A DNA stretch of 64,000 nt. It comes from Pachypanchax playfairii. Lineage: Eukaryota; Chordata; Actinopteri; Cyprinodontiformes; Aplocheilidae. Of the stretch, positions 35,641-47,321 are shown in pieces. Both the position numbers and the translations under genes were made by a program. The notes beneath the pieces are model-generated. The model was not told the DNA's origin and did no database searches. It was given only the letters and a program-made list of their open reading frames with translations. How positions within the stretch are numbered: position 1 is the stretch's first letter; the number at the start of each line of letters is the position of its first letter. The stretch is taken from positions 524,248 through 588,247 of the forward strand of contig SSNP01000173.1 of the NCBI GenBank assembly GCA_006937955.1, written 5' to 3'.

Positions 35641-38600
35641 AAACTATAGACAAGCCATAACTGCCTGTATTTGACACTGAAGGCTACATCCTTTAATTTC
35701 ATCATTCAGTTCATTTTGAATGATGTTTTACAACAAAAAAGGGATTTAAACGACTGCTTACGTTTATAGAGTCAAGCAGAAATATAAAATCTACTTGCTA
35801 CTTGCTGAGTTTGGCGGTCAGAGACGTGCAGTGCAGCAGTACATTCATTGTGGAGGAGATAAGCCGTCTGTGTAAAGAATGACATGATTATATGAGCTGC
35901 AGATGGCGTAAAAGAGCAGTGGTGCGTCTTCTTATTGCAGCAGATGATCTCAGATAAACATCAGCATGAGCAATGGACTTTAAACCAGAAATAACACAAT
36001 TGAACATATTTAAAAAGCTAATGAAAGACAAATTCTTGGATGCGCTTTCCAAAGTTATCCCAAGAGTTTAAGCCAAGTCTCTGAAGATCAAAGGAAGCGA
36101 TATTTAGCATGGTTTGTAAAAAGATGTTGAAACGGACAGGTGCCTGGATTCATCAGTGGAGAAGTGGCACAGTAATTTGTCCAATAAGGAGGAAGTAAAG
36201 AAGACGTTCCATGGAGTGAACCCCTCTCTCCCTGAGGGTCTGTCTACTCAGCAGGACCTCTATGGCCATCTCAAACTCACACACACTCAGCCATGCAAAC
36301 ACAAATTTATGCAAATCCAAAAGTAAAGTGTACACAGTTTTACACATCGAATTAAATCTGATAGCACGAGCAGGAGCCATTCCTCCAAACCATAACGCAC
36401 TCAGACACACACTTTACACACTGTCTCTTTAATGAGTTAATTCGGATGAATTTGCAATGGATTTTAGATGATTGTGCATTTGATATACCGAAACTCCTGA
36501 CAGAGACATTAGGGTGAGAATGTATGCATGCAATTTAAGTCTTACATAAAGTATTCAGTAGGATTGTGTCAGGGAAGGAGGATGAAGAAATCAAGAAGCA
36601 TAGTGGATGGGTAAGATTATAGGGAGGACATTTTTGCAGTTGTCCAAGAAAATCTAGGTGGGAGGGGGAAAAAAACAATTCCCAGCCATCAGCAAGTTAA
36701 TAAAAAGGCTGCATTTTATCTTTGTCTAAAAGACAAATGCCCTGACTGGGCAAGGATGGAAAGGAGGAGAGAAGGAAGGAAGGAGGATGCCCCACATTTA
36801 CCTTGGTCCTTCCTCCCTACAACAAGTCACTTACCATTAATCCCTCTGTCTGACGGTTGCCAACTGGCTGGCTGTTTTTTTCTCTGAACAATGCTGGGAT
36901 CGCACACTGATTCTGCATGACCCTGTTGGTTCTGCTGACAGGGCTAATTAATGAATCGATACAAAACTAAGCAGTTAAAAATTGGCTTTGGGCTCCATCT
37001 GTCCAGCTGCTTGCATTGGCCTGTTGGTTTATCCACACTCTGGTTTGGCAGTGTGCTGTTATGTAGACATGCTTTTTTTCTTTTGCTTCTAGAGCTTTTT
37101 ATGAAAGTTAAGCTAAGTTACAATAATCAAAACATTTGAATGATTGAAACTGGACTTAAAACCCCTTCAGGGGGCCTTTTTAAGTTATAAAATTTGACAT
37201 ATTTAAGCTGTTGTTGAAGATGATAATCACTTCACTCCGCATGTGAGTCAAATGCAGAAAGACGGCTAGTATTATACTCTGACATTTGAATGAGGTCACA
37301 TTGGTACCTGCCGTTGAATAGCACAGAGATTAAATGAAGCTGAGTGTATGCAAAGTCCCGTCTCTGTGGGACGTCTGTTTGCATGTGTGCAGTTGTGGTT
37401 TTGTGCATGAAAATAATGCTCTCCTTTGTTTAGACCTGTTTGTATCTCTGGTTCACGGTCCCACTGATAATGTTATGGTGGCCAAATGATCTTACCCCCA
37501 CAGGCTCGATTTCATCTGACAGTTTTTTTTTCTCTCTCTAATCTCGAACTCTCCCCATGGGCTCAATGTAAATATTTAGCCTAGCCTTTGATTCCAAGGA
37601 TCAGTGCCCAGGATGGAGCCTGCTCTGTCTTACTTTGTGTCAACACACTGGCAAACTGTGATGCCTCTGTGCTGGAATGTCTGTTCTTTTTGCACACTGT
37701 TGCTCAGACATGAACAGGATCCCTCTGCAGGACTTTTTGGCTCTACTGAACCTCTTGTTGTCTTTTCTGTTCTATGTGAAGAGAGCAAATGCTTTTTAAG
37801 AACTGTATTTTAAACAGATTTTATTGGTTTGGATGCATGTTTTTATCCCAACTGCAGCTTATTCAGATTGCAACAATAAAAAAAGTTAACCAAGGTAAAA
37901 CGTAGAACTAAAGTCAATAAAAATGGTGTTTTATGTTAACGCAAGATGACCGTACATCCATTTGTTTAGATGGTGTTGTATACTAGTGAACACAATGATC
38001 TCATGTTTCTCTGTTTGCCACTCAAACAATTCAGAATCGCTGAAGAGTGGGCTTTTTTCTAGCCCACTGCGCGTCCTGCGGTATCTGACATCGAGATCTT
38101 AGCAGCTGATTCCTGCAAACCTACAAGGAGTTTTTCCAACATCTATGTCTGAGCTGTTGTTAAAGCTACTTAACCTTTACACCTGTTTTCCCCTTTTTGT
38201 CAAAACTGAGACTAAAGGAACAGAAAATGCTGCTCGCATCAAGACGTAAGCAGGAAAATATATTTTAAAAAATGATCATTGTTACGATATTAATGTGCTA
38301 AATATAAATATTGCAAAGGACTAGAAATAAATCATAGATTATATTTTTATGTTTCATGCATTCATCTTCTTTATGGTATATTTGGCCACTAAAAAGACGT
38401 GCTGTCCTTGAAGGCCACAGTTGATTTAAATAATTGTGATCAAGATGCATGAAACAGAATGTGAACATTACGATGACGGAACAAGGAGAAAGAAGTTAGT
38501 TTATCACAGTGACTCTCGAACCAGCTTCACAAAGACTAATTAGTCTTTCTCTAACTTTTAATACTATTGTCTTAAAAAGTTCCAGGTTGAATACATTTTT

Positions 38601-41600
38601 TTTGTCATTGTTGCAGCTTGGACTTATTTTTGTGATATATAAATCACGTTTCTATGGCGACTAGAACACCTTCGTGGTGTGAGAGTGAATCGAGTGAGTG
38701 CACAAACCAAGTGATGACAAGAAGACAGGAAAATGTTTTTCTCTTTAATAGAAGAAAAAAAAATTGATGTTTATTTTAAACTGTTTAAGCTTTTAAACAA
38801 GTGACATGATGATGTGACACAAGTAGAAAAATCTCTTTAAAAACTGCATCAGCTGAGGAATAAAATACTAGAACGCTAATATTTTGGATAAAATAACACC
38901 AACCTACTGAATACATAAATAACCGAAAACTCTATTATATTTTTGGAGTATTCAGAGTCTAGTTGCAGTTTCTGTTTCTTTTTTTATTTGCTGATTTATT
39001 AGCAATGAGAGGAACTTTTGTCTGAAAGACAATTACAAAATAAATTAAACTTGGGGTGATATCACTGTTATTTCAACATGTAATATTTATTTAGTTTTTC
39101 TGGTAACGTTTAACACCTTTCAGCAAATAACATCTTTTGTCCCATTGGTTTGGTGTCCCATTGATTGGATATGAACTCTCACAAAAAGGATCCAGGAAGT
39201 ATCTTACATTGATCTAACTTGTATAACTTCCAACACAAGAGCAGAGCTAACACCAGAATAAGTACGTATACAACAGAAATAGGATTCTTTAAAAGCCATA
39301 GGGTGAGAAGATTGAATCAGATCAGAGTCTATGCATTGAAAGTAGACAGGTGTTGTGGTTTGGACCTCTGGTCAGGAGGTTGTCACTGGGTGAGAGGTGG
39401 GGGACACCCTGGACAGGTCGCAAGTCCATCGCAGGGCCTGACATGTCTCACTGCGATGAAATGAATGGTTGCATGTTTAAAAATCCAGCATTGCTGTTTG
39501 GAGGGGGATGGAAGAGTTAAAATGTAAAAGTCATTTTATTAGTTTGACCATCATAGAAATGTGTCATCACTCTTTTTTGTGATTTTTGACTAATAATCAA
39601 GATATGATACAATTTTCTTCTATTAATACAATGCAGAACATTTTTCCTAGCAAATAAACAGATGAGAATATCATTTCGCTCCCTTTTTTTTCTCTGTCTC
39701 ATTTGGACTGAAAAGTGTTTCAGTGTTTCATGTATCTGACTGGACTCCTCTGGAGGCTTTCTGTCCAGTTGAACTATGAGAGGTTTTTTTTTTGCTGTGT
39801 TGTTTCTTATCGAGCCCCTCTGAGGGTCTGTGTGCTCCCTCAGTGTTCTCTTTTATTGAACTTTTCCTCAGGCCCAAGGAATCTGGGTCTAAATGATGTG
39901 CCATCTGTCTCTGTCAACTTTTTTTGCACTGCTGCTGCCACATGTGGTTTATTGTGGCCAACTTCACGGAGAGATAAGCAGTCTTCTCCATTAGACTCAT
40001 GCAAAAGGACAAGAACAGGATAAAGTCAAGAAATGAGTCTTTGTGGAAAAGGGATTTTTTTTTTATCATGTGTATATTCAAGTCAAGATGGATATTTTTG
40101 ATAAATGCAACAAATTGCAACACCGCTAGCTGCTTTTATATTTTTATAAAGCATTAGCAAGTTTTTTGCAAGGTTTTTATGCTAAGGAGTACTGAGGACT
40201 TGACTTACAGAACAGAGGACTTCTTTGAAGAATATTTTGGAACCAGATAAATCCAAATACAACTTTTACCAGAAATTTTCTGGAGTCTCGCCACCCTCTG
40301 TTTTTCCATCTGTGTGTTTACAGTGACGCTCAGGGTTTGGCACACTGAAATCAGCCATCATAGCTAATAGATGAGAATGTGATTTTTTTTTTTTGTGACA
40401 TGGATGAGCTCCACAGAGGGTGGGAATTTGAGCCCATTTTTATGTCTACATGCGCGTGGGATCTTGTGTGTGCGTGCACTCGGCTATCCCAGCTGCCAGA
40501 GAAGGCATATTGGTGCCGATTGGCATGGTTACTTCTGCTGTGTCCTGTGTGAGCGTCAGAGGCAGAAGGTTTGGTTGGCTGTGAGTGGCACTGACAGCAG
40601 AGCCACCTCTCCTCTTTTCCTGTGAGAATGACAGGCCTACACAGAAAGCTGCTTGTGTGTCAACGCTTTCAGCCAACAGCATAACTGATTAACGCTGCTA
40701 ATTTGCTTTTTCAATCCTCGAGTTATCACAAAAAGGATGGGCACCATTTTAACAGTCTGTCCCTGTTTTGAGAGTTTTATATTTCATACTTTAAATTGCT
40801 GCTTTGAGCTGACTTATTTGTAATGTAAATGGGGCTTACCCCTAATCTGTTTGGGTAAAATAATAATAATAATAAAACATAAATCACCAGCACACTTTTA
40901 AGTAAATTAATAATTTAAGATGGGGAGTATATTTATTTTTTTTACCTGTTAGAACCTTTTTTGAGCCCAAATGTGGCAACTTACACTGTAAAAACTGTGT
41001 TAAATATAAGTGGGTTTAAACATTGTGACTGCATTAATATGTAAATACATTTAAGATGTTTTTGTTTTAAAGCTAATGTTCCAAGTTCATTTTTTCCTGT
41101 GCAAAACTGTGTTAGAAAAAAAATGCAGTTTTAGATTTGTTGCATAAAACATTTGAAAATTGTTCCACATCACCAAGTTGGTCAAATATGTAAAGTAAAT
41201 ATTATCAACGTCTCTGATTTAATCAGGACATGAAGTTCTATATTACTAGTGAAAACAGTATCATGTATTTTTTGTATTAATACAGTTATTACTAAATTCA
41301 CTATTTGTGTAGACACAACTGTCCAAAAATCCACTTATACAGATTTTTTAATATGGTACATTATAATTAAGGTTTAATGCAAATATGTGGAGGCAAAAGA
41401 ACCAAAATATTATGTTGTTTAATAAATTTAATGTACTTTAGGTTTTATAATAACTGAGCATGTGTGGCAGAAGCTCATTTCCAAACATTTGGGACCACAC
41501 AGAGTAGTTGGTTGAATTTCCTAATGGTTTGTGGACTGTGTTTGTTGTTGATGTAATTTATTCAGGTTTTTTTCCTGTGAGGATGTTTGATGAGTACACA

Positions 41601-42175
41601 GTTGTAGAAGAAGTACAAAATTATGTTCTACAATGGAATAATTTCAATAACTCAAATGATGGACGCTGCATTTGGGAGGTTTCTTCCCCCTAACAAATAC
41701 TGCAGGAGTGTTTAATTTAAAAATTGAGGCACAAAGTAAAAATATCAACAGCAGTGTATTGCAAAATTAGTAAAAGTCTCCTGTTGCCCTGTTAGACATT
41801 GTTTCATTGATCCTTTTCTTTTTGTGTGAGTGTTTTTTTTACTCTGTCTGTCTTAGAAGTGGCCATGAATCTTCCAGCATGAGGCAGATCTGGAGACGAC
41901 TGACACACATTAAGGGAATGAATATTGATTTTTAAAATAAATTTGACACTGTTTTTAAATTGAATTGAAAAACTTCACTTAAAGAGTCAAGGTTTGTAGT
42001 CTGTCAGTGGAGAAAACTTTGCTCTCTCAATTATGTGTGTCAGCTCGTGTGTGTGTCGGTGTATGTGGAGTCGTGTGGTTCCTGGTCTCGGACCTCAGGA
42101 TTTCTGTTAGAACTGAATGGTTTGGACTAAATTTTGTTTGATTACTAAATAGTTTGTGTGGTTGTGTAACTGGGA
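35641..42175 (+). other. cacna2d2: Intron 2, seventh part
   Basis: Mostly unassigned AT-rich DNA. A small perfect-stem hairpin lies at 37154-37185 (ACTTAAAACCCC ... TTTTTAAGT). A SINE-like fragment lies at 39375-39450, and an AAT run at about 40859-40875. An ATG-less open stretch at about 36150-36330 has no recognisable product. No exon was supported. Confidence 0.6.
39375..39450 (-). mobile_element. SINE-like repeat tail fragment, minus strand
   Basis: TCACTGGGTGAGAGGTGGGG, ACACCCTGGACAGGTCGC and AAGTCCATCGCAGGGCC match, in reverse, the 3' part of the common fish repeat also seen at 15095-15290 and 46386-46640. Only this tail is clear. Confidence 0.65.
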
Positions 42176-42480
42176 TGCACGGTGGTGTGGTGGTTAGTAA
42201 AGTTTCACAGTAGAAAAGTTTCCAGTGGAATCTCAGTGTATTGGGATTTTTTTTTTTTTTTTTTAATTTTACACGTGCAGTTTTTCTCCAATTTTTTTTT
42301 CCACAGTTCAGAAACATGAACGTTAGGTTAAAGGCTAATTTGATTGTAGCTGTAAGTTTGTGCATATTGGTGTTTGTTTTGTTTAAACTTTTGTTGGTCA
42401 TGTGATGGGCTGGTGACCTGTACAGGTTGAACCCCACCTCTCAGGGATATCACTCCACCACAGCCTGTGTAACTGGACAC
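42176..42480 (+). mobile_element. SINE-like repeat, internally deleted
   Basis: A tRNA-derived-looking head, GCACGGTGGTGTGGTGGTTAG, is at 42177-42197. The 3' block GATGGGCTGGTGACCTGTAC, then GGTTGAACCCCACCTCTCAG, is at about 42403-42442. The middle is replaced by T-rich DNA. Identified from memory of the fish family, not from a search. Confidence 0.55.
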
Positions 42481-42585
42481 AGGACTGTAGTGGAAGCTGC
42501 GGCCGAAACAAAATACCTGCTCACTAGTAGCTGGCTGCAAGTTTTATGTACATGTAAAAAAATGAGACGTTTTCCTGACCAAAAT

Positions 42586-43178
42586 TTAAAGAGGCCATTT
42601 CATACACATTTCAGGACTTTATGGTTATTTATTAAGTATTAACCAGTAATATGAAACATTTTATATCTAAAAAACATCAGGAAACACTGATTAACAGACC
42701 TTTCAATCTGTTAAAATTCGGGTGGTTCCAGCTCCTTCCGTTAGGCTGCTTCGACTGCTTCGTCAGCAGCTCGTTCATATTCATTGTTCGAATTTGCTGG
42801 ACTCTGATTGGCTAACAAACTAGCCTATGAGAGCAAAGAATACTGTTTCCTGCCCCACTGTGCATGGCAACGTCAGCAGCGTCTTTCTGTTTGCTATGTT
42901 ATGCTAACAGCTTTTAGCCAGCAGCATGCTAGGTGTGGTTTCAATTGCGGGAGCTGCTGAAAACTAACGAACAAAGGAGTTGTGATGAAACAGATACAGG
43001 CCGTTCGGACTCGGGAGAACTCGGGTGTTATCACCACCTGCGTAGTTTGAGAGATTAAAACTGAAAAAGAAGTTGTTGATCTGTTTTCACACCCACTATG
43101 AAGGTAAGAACACCTGTGGAGCTAAAATATTCAACAGAAACCTCAGAAAACCCATTTTTAATGGAAGGGCCTCTTTAA
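42586..43178 (-). mobile_element. TTAA-flanked short inverted-repeat element, copy 2 (inverted)
   Basis: A 585-base element (42590-43174) in the opposite orientation to 24381-24953, with TTAA on both sides and the same AGAGGCC ends. Most of its length aligns with copy 1 reversed, for example AAATTCGGGTGGTTCCAGCT and ATTCATTGTTCGAATTTGCT. Small insertions and deletions distinguish the copies. Non-autonomous, with no transposase frame. Confidence 0.78.
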
Positions 43179-44302
43179 AAATGCATTCTGACAAAAAAAA
43201 TAAAAATGGCAGCATCGATGAACAGGATATCTTCTTTTCTTTTGAATAATGTAAGTAAACAGAGTTGTTTTTTCTATGCTTATATTCAACCTCTGCAAAG
43301 GTTAAAACACAGTCTCAAGATAAGTAAAATATATCCAACATACAAAACTAAACAAGTTTACTACATATTTTACTCTTTAAAAGACCTTTTTAATGTGCTA
43401 TGTCTATTCTAGCAGACTTACTCATACATTTTATTATAATAAATGATTTAAAGCATTTATTGAAATCATAAGCAGGATTCTTGGTTCTTTGATGGCAACT
43501 AAAATCAGATCTTGAGCAGCTTCCCTGTTGTGCTCTGCTTGCATGGTTCTAGTCTTTGGGGCCAGGTTTACACACTCAGTGGGTCAGTGGAAAGAAACTG
43601 CCTGTGGCAGTTGGCTGGGCTTTTAGTTTGACAGAGACAGATCATGTTGACATCAGTGTTTTTTCTTGCTAACCGCGGCACATTGGCTCATAATGATAAG
43701 TAATATTTGAGTGAGTGGTTCTTACCTTGGTGATTTTAAAAAAGCTATATAGTCTTTTGAGTCTGTATCTTATTTTGATGAAGGGATTATTTCCTTCATG
43801 TTGTCAATTAGCCACATTATCATTCACTAAATGTGCTTCTGCTCTGTATGTGTGCATTTATATGTCTATTGTTGTGGTAACATAAGCTCGTGTGTTCTTT
43901 TGTAAATGAGTGTCTTGGTGGACAGTTGATTGCAAAATGGAGGGGGAGAAGAAAAATTACTCACAATATAGCAGCTGACGTTTTAAATCAGCAGAGAATT
44001 TTGCATTTTTTTTCTTCTCAGATTTCTTTTTGCATGATCTCATTGGGATGTCTTACTTGCAGGCTTTTGGTTGTAATTTTCATGCTGTAAGCTTGTTTTC
44101 ATTTCCATTTTTTGGCTGGATAATGACGGGTTTTAAAGTCTGCAGTTATTTGTGCTGTTGGAATTGAATGAAACATTACACCAGTTAAAAGACATGTTCA
44201 CACATTTTAACAGCTTTTAATGCATTTAATAAGAATGAACAACATGTGACACATTGAAGAAAAAATGTGGATAGATGAACTTAGAACAATATAATGAATA
44301 TG
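43179..44302 (+). other. cacna2d2: Intron 2, eighth part
   Basis: About 1.1 kb of AT-rich DNA between the inverted-repeat element and the Tc1-like relic. I see no gene, named repeat or regulatory site in it. Confidence 0.6.
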
Positions 44303-45420
44303 CAACCCCAATTCCCAAAAAAAGTTGGAACAGTGTGTAAAATATAAATAACAACAGAAAGCAATAATTTGGACATCTTTTCTCATTTCCATTTTACCGT
44401 ATTCTTTTCACAGTAGATCATAAACAACATACCAGATGAATGAAACTTAGATATTTCACCACTTCATATAACTTTAAAAACTTTAAGCTACTGTTCTGAA
44501 ACTTGTCTAAGTGGATGCTAACCGAAAAACATGTTCAGATTCATATAAGACATCACTCTGGATGCCTCAGATGGCCCTACACGCTGATCAACTTTAGTAC
44601 TCTGGGTCGTAAGTGGGCGGTTCCCTTGCTGCTGTAAGGCAACTGCTATTTGTTTCAGTAGCGGTCGCCATTCGCTCCTATAAAAGCTAGCAGTTAGCTT
44701 TTTCGGCTCATTGACCAGAGTTCTCTTTTTGTTGGCTTAAGGGCAAAATACACCACCTTGTCTGATATCTGCAAAATCAGTTCGAGCAAGGGACGTCTGA
44801 GACTCGGTTGTTTACGACAGTTGTTATTCCGCTTTTAACCACTGGGTGGGAAATGAGGAAAATTTATTTGGTACTGCTTTAAAATTGTGAAGGTCCCATC
44901 ATCTAAAGTATCTAAATAATATCATCAAAAGCTTTAGCGTATCAGGCGGAATCTCTATGTGCAAGGGACAAGGTCAAAGGTCAGAACTGTGATTTGTGGG
45001 CCTTTGAAACAGACATGATTCTGTACTAGACCTAACTGCATGGGCTCAAGAACCCTTCCAGATCTCACCATGTGATCCACAAACACCAGTTAAAGATGGA
45101 TCATTTAAAGAAGAAGCCAAATGTAAACATACACTGTGACATTTGGGATCATGAACTGAAAGATTCAGCTTCAAAGACCCAGTTCTGTTGAGCAGCTAGA
45201 ATCCTGCAATAGACCAGAATGGGACAACATTTCTCTCCTAAAACTCCAGCAGCTGGTCTCCTCACTCCCCAGATGTTTACAGACCGATGTTAAAAGAAAA
45301 AAAGGGATGCTACATAATGATTCAGACTTTTTGGAGATGTCTTGCTGCCATCAAATTCAGAGTGAGCTAACATCTCAACTTTCTTCTAATTGTTGTTGTA
45401 GATAGTTTCAGAAAGTTGCA
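44303..45420 (+). pseudogene. Decayed Tc1/mariner-like transposon with transposase relics
   Basis: The left end CAACCCCAATTCCCAAAAAA, followed by GTTGGAACAGTGTGTAAAA, resembles the terminal repeat of an abundant fish Tc1-like family. Two transposase pieces remain. About 44935-45145 carries the DNA-binding/linker part, with in-frame stops. 45217-45320 carries a C-terminal piece reading EWDNISLLKLQQLVSSLPRC, followed by a Lys-rich end as in Tc1-like transposases. The catalytic domain between them is almost all missing. Downstream, 45333-45385 still matches the family's 3' UTR, but a right terminal repeat is not visible. About 44600-44880 looks like a separate insertion. The element is dead. Confidence 0.72.
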
Positions 45421-45945
45421 CTATATGATTCAGTTACATTTCATTTAAATCCACAGACATGCATAGACCTTTAAAAGTGGATTTTTTTTAGTAAAGTAGA
45501 TGGCATTATATCTTTATATATGAAGAGTTTAGGTAATTACCTGCAGACGCTGAGTGCCAGTAAGGCACTCGGTGCTATTGTAGCAGTAAAACATCCTGCA
45601 AATGCAGCACTTCATGCTGAAGTAGATCTTAACTGCATTATAATATACAGTCAGAGAGGCTGCTTTTTTCTAAGTTTCATAAGTAGAATGATACAAAATG
45701 GATTTATTGTGTGAGAGTGGGTGTCATGGTTTCATAGGAATGAGTTCCCCAAGTTATAGCGTGCTGCAGACTACATGAAGAGTTCAGATTCCTGGCTCAG
45801 CCATAACTTTTCAACTTTTCCAGACAGACTGATATATCAAGCAACATCTTCTGTATGTGGTTTCAGTCCACATCTGGATACATTGTCTTTTTATAAAATG
45901 TGTTTTGGGCACCTGCAGCCTACTCGGGGGTGTGGTGTTTCATGG
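45421..45945 (+). other. cacna2d2: Intron 2, ninth part
   Basis: AT-rich DNA with a 64-codon open frame at 45520 that has no recognisable domain. No repeat named. Confidence 0.5.
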
Positions 45946-46640
45946 GGTGGGCTGCAATGTGGAACAGTTGGATTGCACTGTTGCAAGAAGATTGCAGGTT
46001 TGACTTGCAGCTGAGATCCTAGTCGGCTGGACTTTTTTCTTCATTTTTTTTTTAAGATGTTTCACTTTTCATCTAAGTTTAAATGAAACGTTGAGAGTTT
46101 CAGCTTAGAAACTCTAATATGTGACAGCTTGCAGATCAAACCCCCCTCTTCCTCCCTCCTGAGGGTCATTCATATTTTTGGTAAACTGGTTTGCATGTAA
46201 AATGTTTTGGTTACATACCTGAAGGTGTGAATTGTTATAAAACTGTTGTAGGTTTAGATTCAGAACTATATATTGTAGGTTTTTTGGAAGTTGAAACCCT
46301 CTCGGTATAAATGATCTCTCCTCCTGACAAAGATGGCTTCATGTATTGCACTGTTACATGATTACTATAAACTTGATGACTGGCAGCTGGAATGTTCCTG
46401 CATGGAGTTTGTATGTTGCTCCTGGGCCTGTGTGCATTTTTTTATGGACACTCCAGTTTCCTTTGACACTTCAAAAAATGCTTGTTGGGTTAATTAGCAG
46501 CTCTGAATTGACTTTAATTGTGAATCTGTGTGTGAATAGTTGTTAGTTTCTCTGCAGTTCTGTAATGGACTGTTAAACTGTCCAGGATGTAACTCCGCCT
46601 CTCTCCCAGCGATTGCTGGAGTCAGAAAATGTGTAGCTGT
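45946..46640 (+). mobile_element. SINE-like repeat split by about 350 bases
   Basis: A diverged tRNA-like head (TGCAATGTGGAACAG, then TTGCACTGTTGCAAGAAGAT and TGCAGGTTTGACTTGCAGCT) is at about 45953-46012. The body and tail resume at about 46386: TGCATGGAGTTTGTATGTTG, ACACTCCAGTTTCC, ATGCTTGTTGGGTTAATTAG, TGTAATGGACTG and CTGTCCAGGATGTAACTCCG. The order fits one fish family, with unrelated sequence between the two parts. Either an insertion split one copy or two partial copies lie close together. Confidence 0.55.
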
Positions 46641-47204
46641 TATGAGTCTGACTGTATTTTGGATTTTTATCTGGTTGTGTTGTGTGAAATGTCACAACTA
46701 TCTGCAAAGTTCACGATTTTTTTCAAGATGAAATATCTGCACTTTGAAGTTTCTCATTAGAAATGTAGTTTTTGCAGACGTTTTGCATTTTCAGTTAGTC
46801 TTCAGTTATCTAAAGAATAAAAGTTCAAACATTTTGTTCCCAATTTATTCAAAAACTTGTTTGTCTTACCTCCTAAAGAGTCAGAGTTGTAGAGAGCGAC
46901 AGTTTTCACCCAGCAGTGAGAATCTGCTGGAGTTTTCCTTTATTTAATTTGATCTTGACTGCCAGACTGCATCTGGCTAGCTAAGTGCTTTGCCATTAAG
47001 AAGGCTCCGTTTTGTGTTTAATTCTTCTGCAGTGTCGATGCTTCTGAATGTAATGACATGCTGCAGACTGCCTACTCTACAGTAAATGTTTACCATCCTC
47101 TGTGCAACCTTGAAAATGATCAAACAGCTTCTCTGTGATCTTTTTAATTAAACTAATGGCCACAGTTACTCGACCTTTGATTCCCTGTGTTCTCCAATCT
47201 GCAG
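46641..47204 (+). other. cacna2d2: Intron 2, last part with exon 3 acceptor
   Basis: Ends with the acceptor TTCTCCAATCTGCAG immediately before exon 3. A pyrimidine-rich stretch from about 47178 supports it. No other feature seen. Confidence 0.7.
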
Positions 47205-47321
47205 ATTTATAATGAGAAGAAGAGCCAGTTCGAAATCAAGAGAAACAACCCAAGGGACTTGGTAGAGCGAGTGGCACGGGACATTTCCAAGCTGCTAAAC
47301 AGCAAGAGTAAAGCCCTGGAG
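47205..47321 (+). CDS. cacna2d2: cacna2d2 coding exon 3
   Basis: A 117-base exon of 39 codons, phase 0 at both ends. It begins IYNEKKSQFEIKRNNPR and ends ISKLLNSKSKALE. The pattern I-Y-(x)n-F/Y-(x)-V/I...P-(x)-LVE-(x)-VA-(x)-DI-(x)-LL is the conserved N-terminal region of alpha-2/delta-1 and -2 just before the RLA helix encoded by the next exon. In mammalian CACNA2D2 the matching stretch begins IYKDNRNLFEV. Splice sites are CTGCAG before and GTAAGA after. The next exon, expected to start with an Arg-Leu-Ala motif, was not found by eye in the remaining 16.7 kb and probably lies beyond the window. The protein is therefore only represented by residues 1-105. Confidence 0.9.
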
